DNA from: Candidatus Mancarchaeum sp.
Lineage (GTDB): Archaea; Micrarchaeota; Micrarchaeia; Micrarchaeales; Micrarchaeaceae
Length of the DNA stretch: 5,989 nucleotides
Assembly (NCBI GenBank): GCA_027364995.1
Contig: DAHXOG010000048.1
Span: 1-5,989, forward strand
Direction: 5' to 3'
Every line of letters starts with the position of its first letter. Positions within the stretch are counted from its first letter, which is position 1. Under the pieces are notes generated by a model that was not told where the DNA came from, made no database searches, and saw only the letters and a list, made by a program, of their open reading frames with translations. A program made the position numbers and the translations under genes. Shown here one piece after another: positions 5,565 through 5,989 of this stretch.

Positions 5565-5798
5565 TTGCGAGGAAAAGATACATTAGTTATATGCGAATCG
5601 TGCGGAAGGAAGGTACCCAGGAACAAGGCTGTGATATTTGAGAAGTCCATAAGCTTTAGCACTGACCTTAAAACCTCTAACGACGTGCGCTTTTTCGAGC
5701 GCAGGAAGGTCTACTACTGCATAAGCTGTGCAAAGCACAGGGGAATTTTCGAGCAGAAAAAGCGTCAAGCCATAGAAAGATCCAAGAAAATGATGTGA
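5565..5798 (+). CDS. rps26e: Small-subunit ribosomal protein eS26 (S26e)
   Basis: This 77-residue protein is a member of the eS26 family, found in eukaryotes and a subset of archaea. In the ribosome eS26 sits on the 30S/40S platform near the mRNA exit and the 3' end of 16S/18S rRNA. Two Cys pairs, CESC (10-13) and CISC (52-55), form the expected zinc site. RKVPRNKAV (15-23) matches the conserved PxDKA-type segment, and VYYCISCAKHRGI (49-61) matches the second knuckle. The start is forced to TTG 5565, because TAA lies directly upstream and no other start codon precedes the first Cys pair. As a result the basic Arg/Lys/Gly-rich N-terminal extension of about 15-20 residues typical of the family is missing. 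The C-terminus is a short basic helix. The gene has its own AT-rich promoter, and a Gln-rich reading frame follows after six bases, probably in the same operon. Confidence 0.9.
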   Translation: MRGKDTLVICESCGRKVPRNKAVIFEKSISFSTDLKTSNDVRFFERRKVYYCISCAKHRGIFEQKKRQAIERSKKMM

Positions 5799-5804
5799 AC
5801 GTGA

Positions 5805-5989
5805 ATGCCTGTAGATCCTGACGATATGCTTATATTCAGGATGCGGCATATGCCAATGAATGCAAAGGTAGTGCCGCGGCAGACGGTTCAATCTAAGCCG
5901 CAATCATCGCAGGGATCTTCTACAGCACAAATCCAGCATGCCCAGCCTACGCAGAGCGCTCCGGCACAGGCACAGAAGGCAGTACAGCC
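5805..5989 (+). CDS. Start of a Gln/Pro/Ala-rich protein, truncated by the window edge
   Basis: From ATG 5805 a frame stays open for 61 codons to the right edge with no stop. It begins MPVDPDDMLIFRMRHMPMNA, a short Met-rich segment that may fold or bind, and then becomes low-complexity, rich in Gln, Ser, Pro and Ala (about 25-61), which indicates a disordered linker. The start is six bases after the eS26 stop, and the GTGA motifs at 5795-5798 and 5801-5804 could serve as ribosome sites, so it is probably the second gene of the eS26 operon. The family cannot be named, because any folded domain would lie beyond the window. A similar Gln-rich composition is seen in the tail of the RpiB-like protein, though this may only reflect common linker composition. 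Confidence 0.6.
   Translation, partial: MPVDPDDMLIFRMRHMPMNAKVVPRQTVQSKPQSSQGSSTAQIQHAQPTQSAPAQAQKAVQ

Noticed and set aside
1..5989. Mobile elements, CRISPR repeats, tRNA or rRNA genes
   Set aside because: Reading both strands showed no transposase or integrase motif, no repeated spacer pattern and no tRNA-like T-loop sequence with matching arms.

Overview
The window is compact archaeal DNA, most plausibly from a small-genome lineage such as the Micrarchaeota/DPANN group; the lineage is inference. The evidence is a complete eS26-type ribosomal protein gene, an archaeal translin/C3PO-family gene, a COG2522-like archaeal HTH regulator, heavy use of ATA (Ile) and AGG (Arg) codons, TATA-like AT boxes about 20-30 bp upstream of starts or ribosome sites, and GGTG-type Shine-Dalgarno motifs with ATG, GTG and TTG starts. 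No tRNA, rRNA, CRISPR array, insertion sequence or phage gene was seen. No stretch longer than 115 bases lacks a gene.

The layout is five gene pairs on alternating strands. (1) Plus, 33-1878: a GT39/ArnT-like GT-C membrane glycosyltransferase in two overlapping frames; a catalytic multi-pass part is followed by a two-helix, Cys-containing C-terminal part. A one-base change in a run of five A's at the junction would make one protein of about 614 residues. (2) Minus, 3410-1886: a sequon-rich, secreted, C-terminally membrane-anchored protein, then a DPM1-like GT2 glycosyltransferase. (3) Plus, 3487-4538: a translin-family RNase with all four C3PO catalytic acids, then an unrecognised small helical protein. 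(4) Minus, 5452-4545: a degenerate RpiB-fold protein with a long disordered tail, translationally coupled to the HTH regulator. (5) Plus, 5565 to the right edge: eS26 with a TTG start, then the start of a Gln-rich protein that runs out of the window.

Pairs 1 and 2 look like a surface-glycosylation neighbourhood: a polyprenyl-phosphate-sugar synthase, a membrane transferase that would use such a donor, and a candidate glycoprotein with ten N-X-S/T sequons. Pairs 3 and 5 concern RNA and translation. Pair 4 joins a probable pseudoenzyme to a DNA-binding protein and may be a small sensory or regulatory unit. The pairs converge with gaps of only 7 and 6 bases (1879-1885, 4539-4544). They diverge from two short intergenic promoters (3411-3486, 5453-5564); the first has a 17-bp palindrome where both TATA boxes would be expected.

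The most interesting points are the split glycosyltransferase, the eroded RpiB-like protein with its tail, the palindromic divergent promoter, and the short N-terminus of eS26.
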